This document shows positions 34,190 through 44,002 of a stretch of DNA of 64,000 nt, in pieces. The DNA lies in the NCBI GenBank assembly GCA_913061235.1, contig CAJXTB010000027.1, forward strand, positions 1 to 64,000, given 5' to 3'. The notes beneath the pieces were generated by a model. That model worked only from the letters and a program-made list of their open reading frames with translations, was not told the DNA's origin and made no database searches. Position 1 is the stretch's first letter. The number at the start of each line of letters is the position of its first letter. A program made the position numbers and the translations under genes. Origin of the DNA: an uncultured Pseudomonadota bacterium. Lineage in GTDB: Bacteria > Myxococcota_A > UBA796 > GCA-2862545.

Positions 34190-34429
34190 ATGTCCAACGT
34201 CACCGTCTTCTTACGCACCGCTCTATTCAGCTTGGGTGGGGACAACGCTCACGTTCCTGCTGGCACAATGGTTCTCAAGGGCACGCTTCCAGAGCCGGAT
34301 GTCAAGGGTTCCTTGACGCTCACGGTCAGTGAATGCCTCGATCTTCGCGGCAAATCCCTGTCCAAAGAGAGCGTCTCGCTCATCTTGCCCATGTCAAAGG
34401 TCGACCACATCCTGCTCACGGACGCGTGA
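34190..34429 (+). CDS. Small conserved-looking protein, unknown function
   Basis: 79 residues from ATG 34190 with GAGG upstream. No signal or membrane segment. Beta-rich with an N-terminal VTVFLRTALFSLGG and a C-terminal VSLILPMSKVDHILLTDA, the sort of composition seen in small cytoplasmic sandwich proteins. Its stop overlaps the GTG of the next lipoprotein gene (GTGA), so the two are coupled. Family not recognised. Confidence 0.6.
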   Translation: MSNVTVFLRTALFSLGGDNAHVPAGTMVLKGTLPEPDVKGSLTLTVSECLDLRGKSLSKESVSLILPMSKVDHILLTDA

Positions 34430-35172
34430 GCCTGCGCGTAGTCGTCACCGCGCTCCTCCTCGTGGGTTGTGATCGGACAACGCATGTTGAGGGAACCGTC
34501 GAGATTGTGGGCATGTCCGCTCTCTCCGGTATCGCTGTGCACTCTGAGGACGGCCACTGCAGCGCCGTCACCGACGCCAGCGGTGCCTTCGCCATGGACT
34601 GTCGGCCAGGGCTCATCACCGTGGACATCGCGGTGGACTCAGTGCCCCACTACGCTCTGTCCACCACCGTCGATGTTCCAGTGACAGGGCCATTTTCGAT
34701 AGGCACCTTGGCGCTCACGCCACAGCCCCCGAGCGATGGACTGTGGTGGGTAAGCGACCAAGGCGCGACTGCCCTTCCCAGCACACACCTCCTGCGAACC
34801 GGCGACCGCGGTGAGAAGTCCTACTGCCTTGCCGCACAACCACAGCCCCAGGACACAACAGCAACCGCAACCGCAGGCAGCGTGCACTTCGTCGACCAAC
34901 AAGCACCTCCGTGGAAGCTGTTTCGTCTCGATGACCAAGGGTGCGCGCAACGCTGGCGCTGGCATGCAGGAGCTTGGCGCGTCACCGCGAGCGATGTACC
35001 TGATGGGACTGTTGAGCCACTGCCCAACGCTAGTTTGCACCACTTTGCACTGCAGGCCGGCCAGTACTTTGTGGCCGATTGGGCCCAGGGCCGACTGACA
35101 CCGGACCGGCCACAGAGCACGAGCACCGGTGAGAAACGCTATCTGGGCTCAGTCATCCTGGTGACCGAGTAG
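34426..35172 (+). CDS. Secreted lipoprotein with carboxypeptidase-regulatory-like fold
   Basis: 248 residues from GTG 34426. The signal VSLRVVVTALLLVGC is a lipobox. Residues about 20-100 (VEGTVEIVGMSALSGIAVHSEDGHCSAVTDASGAFAMDC) resemble a transthyretin-like or carboxypeptidase regulatory domain, the small beta sandwich in which T-D-x-x-G-x-F is typical. The C-terminal half is Trp-rich with a few Cys. Coupled to the upstream 79-residue gene. Its binding partner is unknown. Confidence 0.7.
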   Translation: MSLRVVVTALLLVGCDRTTHVEGTVEIVGMSALSGIAVHSEDGHCSAVTDASGAFAMDCRPGLITVDIAVDSVPHYALSTTVDVPVTGPFSIGTLALTPQPPSDGLWWVSDQGATALPSTHLLRTGDRGEKSYCLAAQPQPQDTTATATAGSVHFVDQQAPPWKLFRLDDQGCAQRWRWHAGAWRVTASDVPDGTVEPLPNASLHHFALQAGQYFVADWAQGRLTPDRPQSTSTGEKRYLGSVILVTE

Positions 35173-35238
35173 CGCGCCCCCCCTTGCAGGCGCGGTTTCT
35201 CTGGGGTACCCCTGCCCGCTATCTAATACGGAGTCGAC

Positions 35239-35721
35239 ATGGCATTCGAAGTCGGTCAGAAGTGCGTGGTCCCGCAGCTCGGAGTGGGAATCGTACGGTC
35301 GATCGAAGACATGAGCTTCGAAGAAGCAACGTACAGAGTCTACAACGTCAAGATTCTTGAGAACGGCATGGATTACTCCTGCCCGGTGGACCGTGCGGAG
35401 GCCAATGGCCTGCGTCACCTCATCCCAGAAGATGCCATCGAGCGCGTGTACGACGTGTTGAAAGACCGCGGCAAGCCTGCTGACAAGCAGACCTGGAACC
35501 GCCGCTACCGCGAGTACCTCGCGAAGATTCAAACAGGTGACCCCATGGAAGTGGCCGCTGTTCTTCGCGACTTGTCCTTGCTCAAGAGTGAAAAGACACT
35601 GTCCTTCGGTGAACGTCGCATGTACGACAAGGCCCACGGCCTCATCGTGCAAGAAATCAGTGCCGCCCGCGACACGGATGAAGATGCCGTCAGCGTAGAA
35701 ATCAAGGCCCTGTTCGACTAG
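35239..35721 (+). CDS. cdnL: CarD/CdnL-family RNA polymerase-binding regulator
   Basis: 160 residues, ATG 35239 with GGAG upstream. The CarD_TRCF-type N-terminal domain (residues about 1-65) reads MAFEVGQKCVVPQLGVGIVRSIE, then YRVYNVKILENGMDYSCPVDRAEANGLRHLI, and binds the RNA polymerase beta subunit. The helical C-terminal domain (about 75-160, WNRRYREYLAKIQTGDP; SFGERRMYDKAHGLIVQEIS) contacts promoter DNA at the -10 edge. Length matches myxobacterial CdnL (about 160), an essential activator of rRNA and other promoters, and lacks the AT-hook half of CarD. A strong terminator follows. Confidence 0.9.
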   Translation: MAFEVGQKCVVPQLGVGIVRSIEDMSFEEATYRVYNVKILENGMDYSCPVDRAEANGLRHLIPEDAIERVYDVLKDRGKPADKQTWNRRYREYLAKIQTGDPMEVAAVLRDLSLLKSEKTLSFGERRMYDKAHGLIVQEISAARDTDEDAVSVEIKALFD

Positions 35722-35740
35722 AACGGCCGCGATTCAGACA

Positions 35741-35784
35741 ACAACGCCCCCGCTGACAGCACGTCAGCGGGGGCGTTGTTTGTT
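35741..35784. terminator. Strong intrinsic terminator, probably bidirectional
   Basis: A perfect 17-base stem begins ACAACGCCCCCGCTGAC with loop AGCAC (35758-35762) and is followed by TTGTTTG. It lies 20 bases after the cdnL stop and 12 bases before the end of the convergent barrel gene, so it can serve both. Confidence 0.9.
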
Positions 35785-35795
35785 GGGACAGACAA

Positions 35796-38318
35796 CTAGA
35801 AGCTAACGCCCAAGCCGGCCTGACCATGCAGCTGCCGGTCCGTCAGCACACCCAGGTCATTGCCAGAGGTGTTGCCGGTGATGGTAATGCTACGCGCGCC
35901 ATAGCCACCGCCAAGGGACAGGAACAGGTTGTCCGCGACGTTGAGACCAACCTCCACGTCCAGTCGGCCCGCATACGGGTCCTTGCCGTACGCCAGGCTG
36001 CCGTCGTAGCTCACGACGGCAAACACGTTCTCGGTATCCAAGGCCAGCTCACCACCAATAGTGAGTGCGGGGACGGAGAGCGTTGTGTACTCAATCTGCC
36101 GCGCCTCAACATCACCGGTGAAGTAGATAAAGTCGCTAAACTCTCCACCAATGCGAACACCTGGCGAAAGCACCACAGAGGGCGCCAAGCGAATTGGGTA
36201 GCGCCCCACAACAGCTGCATGCCCAACCTGGAGCGAGTCCTTGGCAACAGCACCCTCAAACTCTGGGGCGGTCACGCCGTACCAAGTGGAGCGATAGCGA
36301 GCGGCAATGCCGACATACGGCACGGCTTCGACAAAGCCACGACCGACGACCTCGATGCCCAATGGAGTGGCTGCACCGTCTCCAAGGTCCGTCCCAACAA
36401 CAACCGCTTCGTTCAACAGCGGTCCACCATCACCAGAGGGGTCCTGAGTGTAGGTGTACGACGACGCAACGAAGCTTCCGCGTAGACGGATGGCGGCGTT
36501 TGGATTGGTGACGAACGCAGTTTCTTCCGGCGGTGGTTGCGGGACCGCAACTTCGACCTCGGGGTCTTCCACTGTGGCCTCAACCACAGCGACGACGGCT
36601 TCGGGTGCCCCCCCCAACCAAGCAGAGGTGGCACGCCACGAAGCCGCACCATCAGAAGACGAGAATGGCGGCAGGTCAATCTCTGCAGATGCGGGGACCT
36701 GAGCCAACACAAGGTCCGCTTCGATGTCTCCCACCTTGGCAACGATGCGCACGGCACTCTCGGTCTCTGGACTGCGGTAGCGGGCCATGGCCACACCCGA
36801 ATCACCAGTAGCGACTGTGCGCTCCAGGCGTCCGCCACCTTCCACAACTTCCAGCGCAACGGCCACACCCGGAACCGGCACACCGTAGCGGTCCAAGGCC
36901 ACGACAGCGATAGGCAACGCACTGTTTGGCGCAACCGTGCGGCGAGGCACCGAGAAGGCCAACGATGCTGTGGGTAGGCCCGTTGCTGGTGTCGCGACGG
37001 AGACGAGTCGGTCTTTCGACGTAGGGGTCAGTGTAGCGACACCACGGTAGGTCCCGCGACCACCATCTGTCAGGCTGACCTCGTCATTACCAAGCAAGGA
37101 CAAAGAGTATCCAGCAGCAGCACGGTCGTCGGCATCACGAACAATGACTTCCACAGCGAGCGGGCCGGAGCCAACAATTTCGTCGTGGGCCAGCTCAATG
37201 CTTGCAGGGCGACCGTCTAGAATGCCGACCTCAACCGTGCTGGACTGATTGTCTTCGTCTGGCAGAGACACCGTGACGGACGCGGTTGTGGCGTCCGACG
37301 CATCGACAGTCCAGTCCACAGCGACCACACCGGCAGAGACACGGCGCACCGCGCTCATTGTGCCGACGGACGTTGTGATCTGCGGTAGCGTAACGGCGTC
37401 CAGCTCACCCGTAGGCTCTACAACTGCCGCGTAGACCGTGACCTGACTGCCTTCGGGAACGGCAGTTGGAAGCGGCAAAAGCGCAATGCGACGGGACGCT
37501 GGAATCGCGAGGTCGAGAGCACTCTCGGTGACTTGACCATCGATCACGACCACCTGCGTGGCAATGCTCACACCTGGCGGCACAACGATGGGTACGAGTG
37601 CAGCGCCATCGGATGCGGCGCGTACTGGCCCATATTCACGGTCACCGATTCGCAAGATGACGGTGGCACCCTCTGGTGCTGCAACCGGAAACTGGACCTT
37701 GCCAGACAACGGGATGCCCACCACCGTGGCTCCGTCTCCGCGCTCATTGACCATGCCGATAATCGCCACGTGAGGGAAGTTCACCGCACGTGGAAGGTAG
37801 CGAGCCGTCCAGCGTCCCTCTCCGAGAGGAGTCAGCGTGTCCACGCTGCCGAAGGATGCGCTCATGGATGGCTGCGTTCCAGGTGGAAGCGACAGACTCA
37901 GCGTGGCCGAATCATCGTCTCCGAGCACAAGCTCAGTTGGGTTCGCCTCTACGACCGTCGCACCACTAGAGGCGCCAGCGATTTGAACATCACGGGTCAG
38001 TGAGATCGACTCGCGATTCGGACCTTTGCCGCGAAGCTCGACACGGACCGTTGTGTCCTGTTGAACGACCGGACCCCGGTAGGTCACGGCGTACAGGCCG
38101 TCCCCGGCAGGCCGCCAGTCTGACAGCTCGCCAATCGACGCCGACCCGCGCAGGCGAAGATCCCGGATGGGCTCACCGGCGTCATCGACCGCTAAGACGT
38201 AGAGGGTAGCGTCCTGACCGCCCATCACCTGACCTGCTGGCAGCAGCAGTGGTGCTGCAGAAGCAGCGGTGGAAAGGGACAATAGAGCAAGGCCAACGAG
38301 CGTGATGAAGGGACGCAC
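35796..38318 (-). CDS. Outer-membrane beta-barrel protein with N-terminal bacterial Ig-like (Big) domains
   Basis: 840 residues from GTG 38318, with AGGAGG upstream. A signal peptide at residues 1-21 (LALLSLSTAASA) is followed by several Ig-like domains of 90-100 residues. Markers include ATLYVLAVDDAGEPIRDL, VTVYAAVVEPTGELDAV and ALDRYGVPVPGVAVALEV, the last like Big_1 invasin domains. From about residue 600 alternating strands form a barrel (IRLRGSFVASSYTYT; GIAARYRSTWYGV), and the protein ends in Phe (GQAGLGVSF) as the BAM complex requires. Likely a surface adhesin or structural porin. Confidence 0.8.
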   Translation of the reverse strand: MRPFITLVGLALLSLSTAASAAPLLLPAGQVMGGQDATLYVLAVDDAGEPIRDLRLRGSASIGELSDWRPAGDGLYAVTYRGPVVQQDTTVRVELRGKGPNRESISLTRDVQIAGASSGATVVEANPTELVLGDDDSATLSLSLPPGTQPSMSASFGSVDTLTPLGEGRWTARYLPRAVNFPHVAIIGMVNERGDGATVVGIPLSGKVQFPVAAPEGATVILRIGDREYGPVRAASDGAALVPIVVPPGVSIATQVVVIDGQVTESALDLAIPASRRIALLPLPTAVPEGSQVTVYAAVVEPTGELDAVTLPQITTSVGTMSAVRRVSAGVVAVDWTVDASDATTASVTVSLPDEDNQSSTVEVGILDGRPASIELAHDEIVGSGPLAVEVIVRDADDRAAAGYSLSLLGNDEVSLTDGGRGTYRGVATLTPTSKDRLVSVATPATGLPTASLAFSVPRRTVAPNSALPIAVVALDRYGVPVPGVAVALEVVEGGGRLERTVATGDSGVAMARYRSPETESAVRIVAKVGDIEADLVLAQVPASAEIDLPPFSSSDGAASWRATSAWLGGAPEAVVAVVEATVEDPEVEVAVPQPPPEETAFVTNPNAAIRLRGSFVASSYTYTQDPSGDGGPLLNEAVVVGTDLGDGAATPLGIEVVGRGFVEAVPYVGIAARYRSTWYGVTAPEFEGAVAKDSLQVGHAAVVGRYPIRLAPSVVLSPGVRIGGEFSDFIYFTGDVEARQIEYTTLSVPALTIGGELALDTENVFAVVSYDGSLAYGKDPYAGRLDVEVGLNVADNLFLSLGGGYGARSITITGNTSGNDLGVLTDRQLHGQAGLGVSF

Positions 38319-38473
38319 CCAACCTCCTAAAACAAGTGGCGAAACCTACCCCAACGCCCATGCGCGCGTGTCAACGGACCGTTAGACTCCACCTGTCCGT
38401 GACATTGCGTGACTGATCTCTGTTGAACAGGGAGCCAAGTCGCGCGTCCATGCTGATGTACCAAGGAGTTTCC

Positions 38474-39052
38474 ATGAACCGCATGACCGCCCTCATTGCC
38501 CTTCCCGCCCTCATCTTCGGCGCCTGTGACCAGTTCGAAGACATCCTCGGAACGGATGACACCGGCAACAACACCCCGATTACCACCATCGATCCACTCA
38601 TCGCCGGCATCAACTTTGGCTGCGACACCGGCAACCCAGACCAGTGGTGGTACGACGTTGTCAACGAAGGTTGGGCCGGTGGCGTGACCTTGAACATCTT
38701 CGAGACCGGCGCATGGACCGGCGCCGCCAATGACGCAGGCAATGCCAGCTCAGTGTGGGACGAACGCCACGAGATGACCAACATCGAGTTTGCCGCAGAC
38801 GGCAGCTCAGACCGCTGGGGCGTCGAGCTCAACGATGTTGAAACCATCGGCGAGCAGATCGCAGATTCCACGACCCTCTTCGGCTGTGCTTGGAATGACG
38901 GCGGCTCGCTCGCGTTCATGGTCACCATGCGCGACGAGAACGGCGCACAAGCGGACTGTGCCATCTTCGGCCATGAGTCCGAGCAGTACTTCAACGGCCT
39001 CGAAGGCAACAGCTGCATCTGCTTCGAGAGTGACCAGAACTGCAGCGACTAG
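38474..39052 (+). CDS. Secreted lipoprotein, Cys-rich
   Basis: 192 residues, ATG 38474 behind AGGAG. The signal MNRMTALIALPALIFGAC is a lipobox. An acidic linker precedes a beta-rich Trp-containing domain (QWWYDVVNEGWAGGVTLNIFETGAW) with Cys at FGCDTGN, FGCAWND, ADCAIFG and the terminal CICFESDQNC, probably disulphide bonded. Unknown function. It converges with the DUF58 gene, with 9 bases between stops. Confidence 0.7.
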   Translation: MNRMTALIALPALIFGACDQFEDILGTDDTGNNTPITTIDPLIAGINFGCDTGNPDQWWYDVVNEGWAGGVTLNIFETGAWTGAANDAGNASSVWDERHEMTNIEFAADGSSDRWGVELNDVETIGEQIADSTTLFGCAWNDGGSLAFMVTMRDENGAQADCAIFGHESEQYFNGLEGNSCICFESDQNCSD

Positions 39053-39061
39053 TCGCTCGTC

Positions 39062-40345
39062 TCACAGAATTCGTCTGGCCTTGACCTCGAGGTAGCTCGC
39101 CAACAAGTTGGGAGTGAGCGCCTCGGGGTCACCGCCGACCACCAATGCCCCGCGCCGTTGAAGGTCCGCAAGGGCCTTTTCGCGCCAGCCGGCAATCTCG
39201 GCTGCAGCCCCTCGCGTGTACGGGTCTACGCCTGGATTGTGTAGCAGCGCTTCGATGTCTGGGTCTCGCACCCACACACAGACCGGTACATGACGTCGCG
39301 CCAATGCAGAGACCAGCTGGTGGGCAAGCTCTGCGCTCGCTTCATCCACGATGGACGTGAACAGAACCACCAGACTGCGTCGCTTTACGCGGCTCGCCAA
39401 GTACCGGAACGCCATCGCGTAGTCGGGCTCGCCCGCCGACGGAAACACGTCGTACAGACCGCGAATCAAGCGCGCACCATTGCGGGCGCCAGCCTTGGGC
39501 GGAAGCCACGCTCGGACCTTGTCGTCGAACGCCAGCATTCCTACGCGGTCGCCATGACGCAGCGCCGTCTGACCCACGAGCAATGCGGCATTCAGGGCAT
39601 GATCGAAGGCGGACAGGTCGCCCATCTTCGCACTCATCATCCGTCCGCAGTCCAGCAACAACAACACATTTTGGTTGCTCTCTTGGCCGAACTCCCGCGT
39701 CACCAACTCTTGGCGACGGGCAGTCGCACGCCAATCAATGTGCCGGTACACGTCCCCACGAACGTAGGGACGAAGGCGCTCGAATTCGTTCTCCCCACCC
39801 GGCTTTCGACGCGCACGCACCGGCGCACGCCGTTCATCTTCGCGGTTGTGGATGTTGTTGAACCGAAGCTGGGCGAAGTTGGGGTACACCCGAACAATAT
39901 CGTCAACCACTATGCGGCGTTGCCCCTCGAACAACCCCAGCGGTGAACCGAATCGTACCGTCACAACGCCAAACGCATGGGCCCCACGCTCAGTCACCAT
40001 CAGCTCATATGTGTGCTCCAGCCCCACCGCATCGAGGCGTCCCACGTATGGGAGCCCCCGCGTGTTCCCGGGGGCCTCATCGACGACGCGGACGGACAAA
40101 CGACGACGACCCGGTGTCGACAACCGCAACAACACTGAAAACGGTCGTCCAACCGCTTGGACGGGCTTGAATGACCGCTCGACCGAGACACGTCCACGAT
40201 TCGCAAGCCAATCCAGCAGACACACCAACAACAGCACCGCATTCAACGCCAACAGCGGTGCTAACGCCGACTTAACGAAGAACACCACAGCGCTAAGCGC
40301 CAGCAGCGGAAGCGTGAGCAGTACGAGCCGACGTGTTGGAATCAC
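39062..40345 (-). CDS. DUF58 protein, partner of MoxR ATPase
   Basis: 427 residues. Two hydrophobic helices at about residues 8-45, then a beta region (GSPLGLFEGQRRIVV), then the DUF58 core: RRKPGGENEFERLRPYVRGDVYRHIDWRATAR, then LVTREFGQESNQNVLLLLDCGRMM. The last segment is a von Willebrand A-like first strand, but the MIDAS metal motif is DCGRM rather than DxSxS. DUF58 proteins work with MoxR AAA+ ATPases, probably as chaperones that assemble or activate envelope enzymes. Start ATG 40345 overlaps the moxR stop by 4 bases. Last gene of the operon. Confidence 0.9.
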   Translation of the reverse strand: MIPTRRLVLLTLPLLALSAVVFFVKSALAPLLALNAVLLLVCLLDWLANRGRVSVERSFKPVQAVGRPFSVLLRLSTPGRRRLSVRVVDEAPGNTRGLPYVGRLDAVGLEHTYELMVTERGAHAFGVVTVRFGSPLGLFEGQRRIVVDDIVRVYPNFAQLRFNNIHNREDERRAPVRARRKPGGENEFERLRPYVRGDVYRHIDWRATARRQELVTREFGQESNQNVLLLLDCGRMMSAKMGDLSAFDHALNAALLVGQTALRHGDRVGMLAFDDKVRAWLPPKAGARNGARLIRGLYDVFPSAGEPDYAMAFRYLASRVKRRSLVVLFTSIVDEASAELAHQLVSALARRHVPVCVWVRDPDIEALLHNPGVDPYTRGAAAEIAGWREKALADLQRRGALVVGGDPEALTPNLLASYLEVKARRIL

Positions 40346-41343
40346 GCGCTTTCACCACCGGGAACCGGCACATCTGCGAGCAAGTTCTGCACGATTTGGT
40401 CCGCGTCTAGCCCTTCAAGTTCGGCGTCTGGTTGCAGCACGAAGCGGTGCCGCAGAACAGCTGCGGCAAGCTCCTTGACGTCATCTGGCACTACAAAGTT
40501 CCGACCTTCGGCGGCAGCACTCACCTGCGCACACAGCAACAGCGCAATGGAGGCACGCGGAGAGGCCCCCAGCTGAACGGCAGCATGCTGACGAGTCCGC
40601 CCGACCAACTCGGCAATGTAGTCCAAGATGACAGGTTCTACGCGCACTTCACGAGCAGTCTTCCGCATCTTGCGAAGCACAGCCACATCTGCAACCGTCT
40701 TCAGTCCAACCGCATCGAGGTCTGACGCATCAAAGCCCGCAAGAATGTTCTCGAGTAGCGTGACCTCGATCTCCTTTGCGGGATGTTCGACGTGCAGCTT
40801 CATGAGAAACCGGTCGAGCTGCGCTTCAGGAAGTGGGTACGTTCCTTCGCTCTCAACCGGGTTCTGCGTGGCCATTGTGAAGAACGGCCAGGGTAGAGGA
40901 CGGGTCTGGCCGTCGATGGTCACCTGACGGTCGCCCATGGCTTCCAGCAGTGCCGCTTGAGTCTTGGCGGGTGCCCGGTTGATCTCGTCCGCCAGCAGAA
41001 TCTGAGCAAACACCGGTCCTTCAAAGAACACGAAGCGTCCGTGCTCTTGGTCGAACACATTGCCGCCGGTGACGTCAGAAGGCATCAGGTCTGGCGTGAA
41101 CTGGATGCGACGAAAGTCGGCACCAATCACCCGCGACAGACTGCGTGCGAGAAGCGTCTTACCGATACCTGGAGGTCCTTCAAGCAGCACATGGCCACCT
41201 GCTAAGAGCGCTACCAAGACGCCTCGAACGACAGCGTCTTGGCCCAAGACAACACGCCCAATCTCGTCCTCCATCTGCCGAAAGCGCTCGGCAAAGTCCC
41301 AGCCAAGCTCAGAGTCGTTCAGTCCCGGTGTGTCGTCTTCCAC
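40342..41343 (-). CDS. moxR: MoxR-family AAA+ ATPase
   Basis: 333 residues from GTG 41343, with GGAGG four bases upstream inside the previous gene. Walker A is GPPGIGKT at about residues 50-57, Walker B LLADEINRA near 110, sensor 1 ATQNPVESEGTYPLPEAQLDRF, and sensor 2 SPRAS near 265. These are standard MoxR features. The enzyme uses ATP to remodel or activate protein partners, here expected to be the DUF58 and DUF4350 products on either side. It overlaps the DUF4350 gene by 25 bases and DUF58 by 4. Confidence 0.94.
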   Translation of the reverse strand: MEDDTPGLNDSELGWDFAERFRQMEDEIGRVVLGQDAVVRGVLVALLAGGHVLLEGPPGIGKTLLARSLSRVIGADFRRIQFTPDLMPSDVTGGNVFDQEHGRFVFFEGPVFAQILLADEINRAPAKTQAALLEAMGDRQVTIDGQTRPLPWPFFTMATQNPVESEGTYPLPEAQLDRFLMKLHVEHPAKEIEVTLLENILAGFDASDLDAVGLKTVADVAVLRKMRKTAREVRVEPVILDYIAELVGRTRQHAAVQLGASPRASIALLLCAQVSAAAEGRNFVVPDDVKELAAAVLRHRFVLQPDAELEGLDADQIVQNLLADVPVPGGESA

Positions 41344-43217
41344 AAGTCCTCCATGTCGTTCAGGTCGTCGCTCGTCTCGTTCCCTTCGGCCAAGTCTCGA
41401 GCGCGTTCTGCCCACGCTGCTGCATCTTTCGCAGAGCGACCCCCGCGTTCCGCGCGGGCCTGTAGGCCAGATTGTCCAAAGCGCAGCAATGCCCATCGGG
41501 CGTATGCAGCAATCACCCACGGTCGCGCACGCAGCCGCTGATAGCGGTGTCCGAGCGCAGTCACGTGGTCGGAGAAGTGCTGCCTCTCCCCTTCATCTGG
41601 GTCCTTCAACGGAGCGAAGGGCCAGCCCAACCACAGCGAAGCCACCGCCATGGTGAACAACAGCTGCAACAGGAATGGCAACAGCTGCGCATTCCACAGG
41701 GACTGGAGCGGGTTGTCTGACCCGGAGGATGCCGAGGCCAACAGCGCCAGCTGCACAGTCGTCTGGTCGGCGGCATCTGGAAGGGGGTCAAAGCGAGCGA
41801 TGTCCAGTAGGTCGAGCAGGAAGGCCTCGTTGTCCGCCGCCATCAGGGACGCGTTCCACAGAAGGCGCTCATCGCTGATGCCGTACACAACGCCATCGCC
41901 GGCGTACAAGGCCGCTACAAAGACCGCTCCACCCGCAGCGTCCGCCACCAACGGCACCGCATCCCCGTTGGTCCAACCGCTAAGCTCCGCATCCGGCCAC
42001 AAAGGCCGAGTAATGCCCGTGGCTACTGTCCACTTTGTAGGCGTCGCAACCGTCCACTCACCGAATCGAGGGTAGGCGTCCTGAATGGCCCCAGCAACAA
42101 CGAGAACACCGCCCTCACGGACCCACGACTTGATGCCAACCCAGTCCGACTCCGCAGGTTGAATGCCCGAGAGGTCCAGGACGAGAACGTTTGTCTCTTC
42201 ATCGATGGTCTCAAGAGACCGAAGACGCCACGAGACCTTGTAGTCGGCCAACTCAAACAGATCGGCAACGGCTGCATCGCCGTGGGGACCGTAGCGGTAG
42301 TCGCCATCTGCACCCATGGCCAAGGCCACAATGCACAACACCGCCACTGTGCCAATCAGCTTGCGTACTGCAGACAGGACCGCAGCGGCGTCCTGCGACG
42401 TGGCTTCATTCCCGCCCCACCGAAGCAGCTCCACCCAACGAACAACGACACCCAATGGGCCTTCGATGTCCGGCTTGCGACGCATGCTGCGGAGATACTC
42501 TCGATCCGTGCGCGACCGGTGAAGCCGAACCACGCCGGCGTCTCCCAGGTGGCGAAGCGCAGCGGCACGAGCCAGCAAGATGGCGTCAGTGACGCGGTCC
42601 TCGGCGAGCGCACGCTCAGCGGCACTCAACAGGTCATCGCTCGGAATGTCGGGCACTTCGTTGTCAGCGACCGACTCAATCATGGGGGCTGGCACGGTCG
42701 AGACCAGGGGCTCGTCCGCAACTTCACCGGTTCTCCGCTGGGCAATCGCCCAGAAAATGAGACGAAGGACGACCAACACCCCAAGCGCGATGACAGCCGC
42801 AACCAGCCACTTCGCGACCGAAGCTAGCCAGCCCAGCGACGTCTCGGGAGCCTCACAAGAAGAGGTGGACGGGGTCCAATCCTGCCCGCCAGCAGGCGCG
42901 TCGGGCTCACCAGCCGGACTCGTCGTCGGCTCGCCACCGCCGCCCATACATCCACCGCTAAGGTCGGTAAACACGTCACCTTCAGCAGATCGGCCACACA
43001 GCTCGTGGAATCCGGGACAGCGCGAGATGTCGATCTGGTCTTCGAGAGTGCACCAGGGTCGCACATCCGCCGAATACGGCCCTGCTTCGTGGCAAAACCG
43101 GTACTCCGGGTCATCCAGCGCGTACTCGCGCTCGTCCACCACCGGAACAACGGGCGGCTCTTCCGCCATGGGAGCTTGGCAGCCTGCTACAAGCAGAATG
43201 GCGACGAGTGAGCGCAT
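41319..43217 (-). CDS. DUF4350-type membrane lipoprotein
   Basis: 632 residues from ATG 43217, which overlaps the upstream stop by one base. A lipobox signal (MRSLVAILLVAGC) is followed by a Cys-rich exported segment (residues about 20-130), one membrane helix at about 135-155, and a cytoplasmic helical part recalling DUF4129. A second helix at about 247-263 and an exported GATase-like DUF4350 domain (YKVSWRLRSLETIDEETNVLVLDLSG; WVREGGVLVVAG) follow. A last membrane helix (LLPFLLQLLFTMAVASLWLGW) and a basic cytoplasmic tail end the protein. It sits in the usual MoxR-DUF58 operon position. Confidence 0.85.
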   Translation of the reverse strand: MRSLVAILLVAGCQAPMAEEPPVVPVVDEREYALDDPEYRFCHEAGPYSADVRPWCTLEDQIDISRCPGFHELCGRSAEGDVFTDLSGGCMGGGGEPTTSPAGEPDAPAGGQDWTPSTSSCEAPETSLGWLASVAKWLVAAVIALGVLVVLRLIFWAIAQRRTGEVADEPLVSTVPAPMIESVADNEVPDIPSDDLLSAAERALAEDRVTDAILLARAAALRHLGDAGVVRLHRSRTDREYLRSMRRKPDIEGPLGVVVRWVELLRWGGNEATSQDAAAVLSAVRKLIGTVAVLCIVALAMGADGDYRYGPHGDAAVADLFELADYKVSWRLRSLETIDEETNVLVLDLSGIQPAESDWVGIKSWVREGGVLVVAGAIQDAYPRFGEWTVATPTKWTVATGITRPLWPDAELSGWTNGDAVPLVADAAGGAVFVAALYAGDGVVYGISDERLLWNASLMAADNEAFLLDLLDIARFDPLPDAADQTTVQLALLASASSGSDNPLQSLWNAQLLPFLLQLLFTMAVASLWLGWPFAPLKDPDEGERQHFSDHVTALGHRYQRLRARPWVIAAYARWALLRFGQSGLQARAERGGRSAKDAAAWAERARDLAEGNETSDDLNDMEDLWKTTHRD

Positions 43218-44002
43218 CAATGCAGACCCAATGCGCGAAGGGACACCTGAAGGTCCCAGCCTTCGCTGCGGGTGCGGGTATCGACGTACAGCAGCAGTCG
43301 ATACGCGCCAATGACCGGTTGGGCTGCAAGCAAGCCAAACAGAATCCATGGGGTGGCCTGCAGGTTCCACGGTGAGCCAAACGGTGCGCCGAACTGAAGG
43401 AGAAAGCCCATGCACGTAGACCCACACGCTTCGGCCAAGGCGGCGAACCAAAGGGCCAAGAACAGACTCCCGACAGCACCCGCCAGAGCGGCACTCGCCC
43501 CCTGGCCAACGAGCCGCTGGCTGCGACGGGCGGCAACCCAGACACCGCGGCGCACACTGTCTGGACGTTGCTCCAGCAGCACACACTCTGGAATCCACAC
43601 CCACAGCAACAGGGTTGGAACCAGCGACACGCCACAGGTGCAGACACCGGCAAACGCGTTGATGACCATGAGCCCAACCAAACCAATCATGCCCATCCAG
43701 CGGGACAACAACTCGCGCAGCAAGGCGAGTACCGACACCTCGTCGGCAAACATGAGTCGTCCCGCCAACAGCGTGAACGGAATGCGCAGCACGGAGGCCA
43801 CGGCCCACACAACCAGAGCCAACCCCCAGTGCCAATCGAACCACCAGCCAACCGGCAAGCTGACAAGCCACACCGGTAGCAACAAGAGCAGGCCCAAGCG
43901 CACAAACGAGCCACCGCGCTTGGCGAGTAGGCGCCACGTCAGATCAAACACGGCCAGTGGGCTGCGGGGTCGCAGCTCAATTCGACAAAGGTTCGGGTTC
44001 AT
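43217..44002 (-). CDS. Polytopic membrane protein of the MoxR operon, unknown function
   Basis: 261 residues from ATG 44002; the ATG overlaps the SpoIIM-like stop (ATGA). About six membrane helices (FVRLGLLLLLPVWLVSLPVGWWF; WGLALVVWAVASVLRIPF and others) with a conserved-looking ADEVSVLALLRELLSRW loop. It resembles the glycerophosphoryl-diester phosphodiesterase-type or DUF4013-like membrane proteins often seen in these operons, but I cannot assign it. Third of six genes, all overlapping. Confidence 0.8.
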   Translation of the reverse strand: MNPNLCRIELRPRSPLAVFDLTWRLLAKRGGSFVRLGLLLLLPVWLVSLPVGWWFDWHWGLALVVWAVASVLRIPFTLLAGRLMFADEVSVLALLRELLSRWMGMIGLVGLMVINAFAGVCTCGVSLVPTLLLWVWIPECVLLEQRPDSVRRGVWVAARRSQRLVGQGASAALAGAVGSLFLALWFAALAEACGSTCMGFLLQFGAPFGSPWNLQATPWILFGLLAAQPVIGAYRLLLYVDTRTRSEGWDLQVSLRALGLH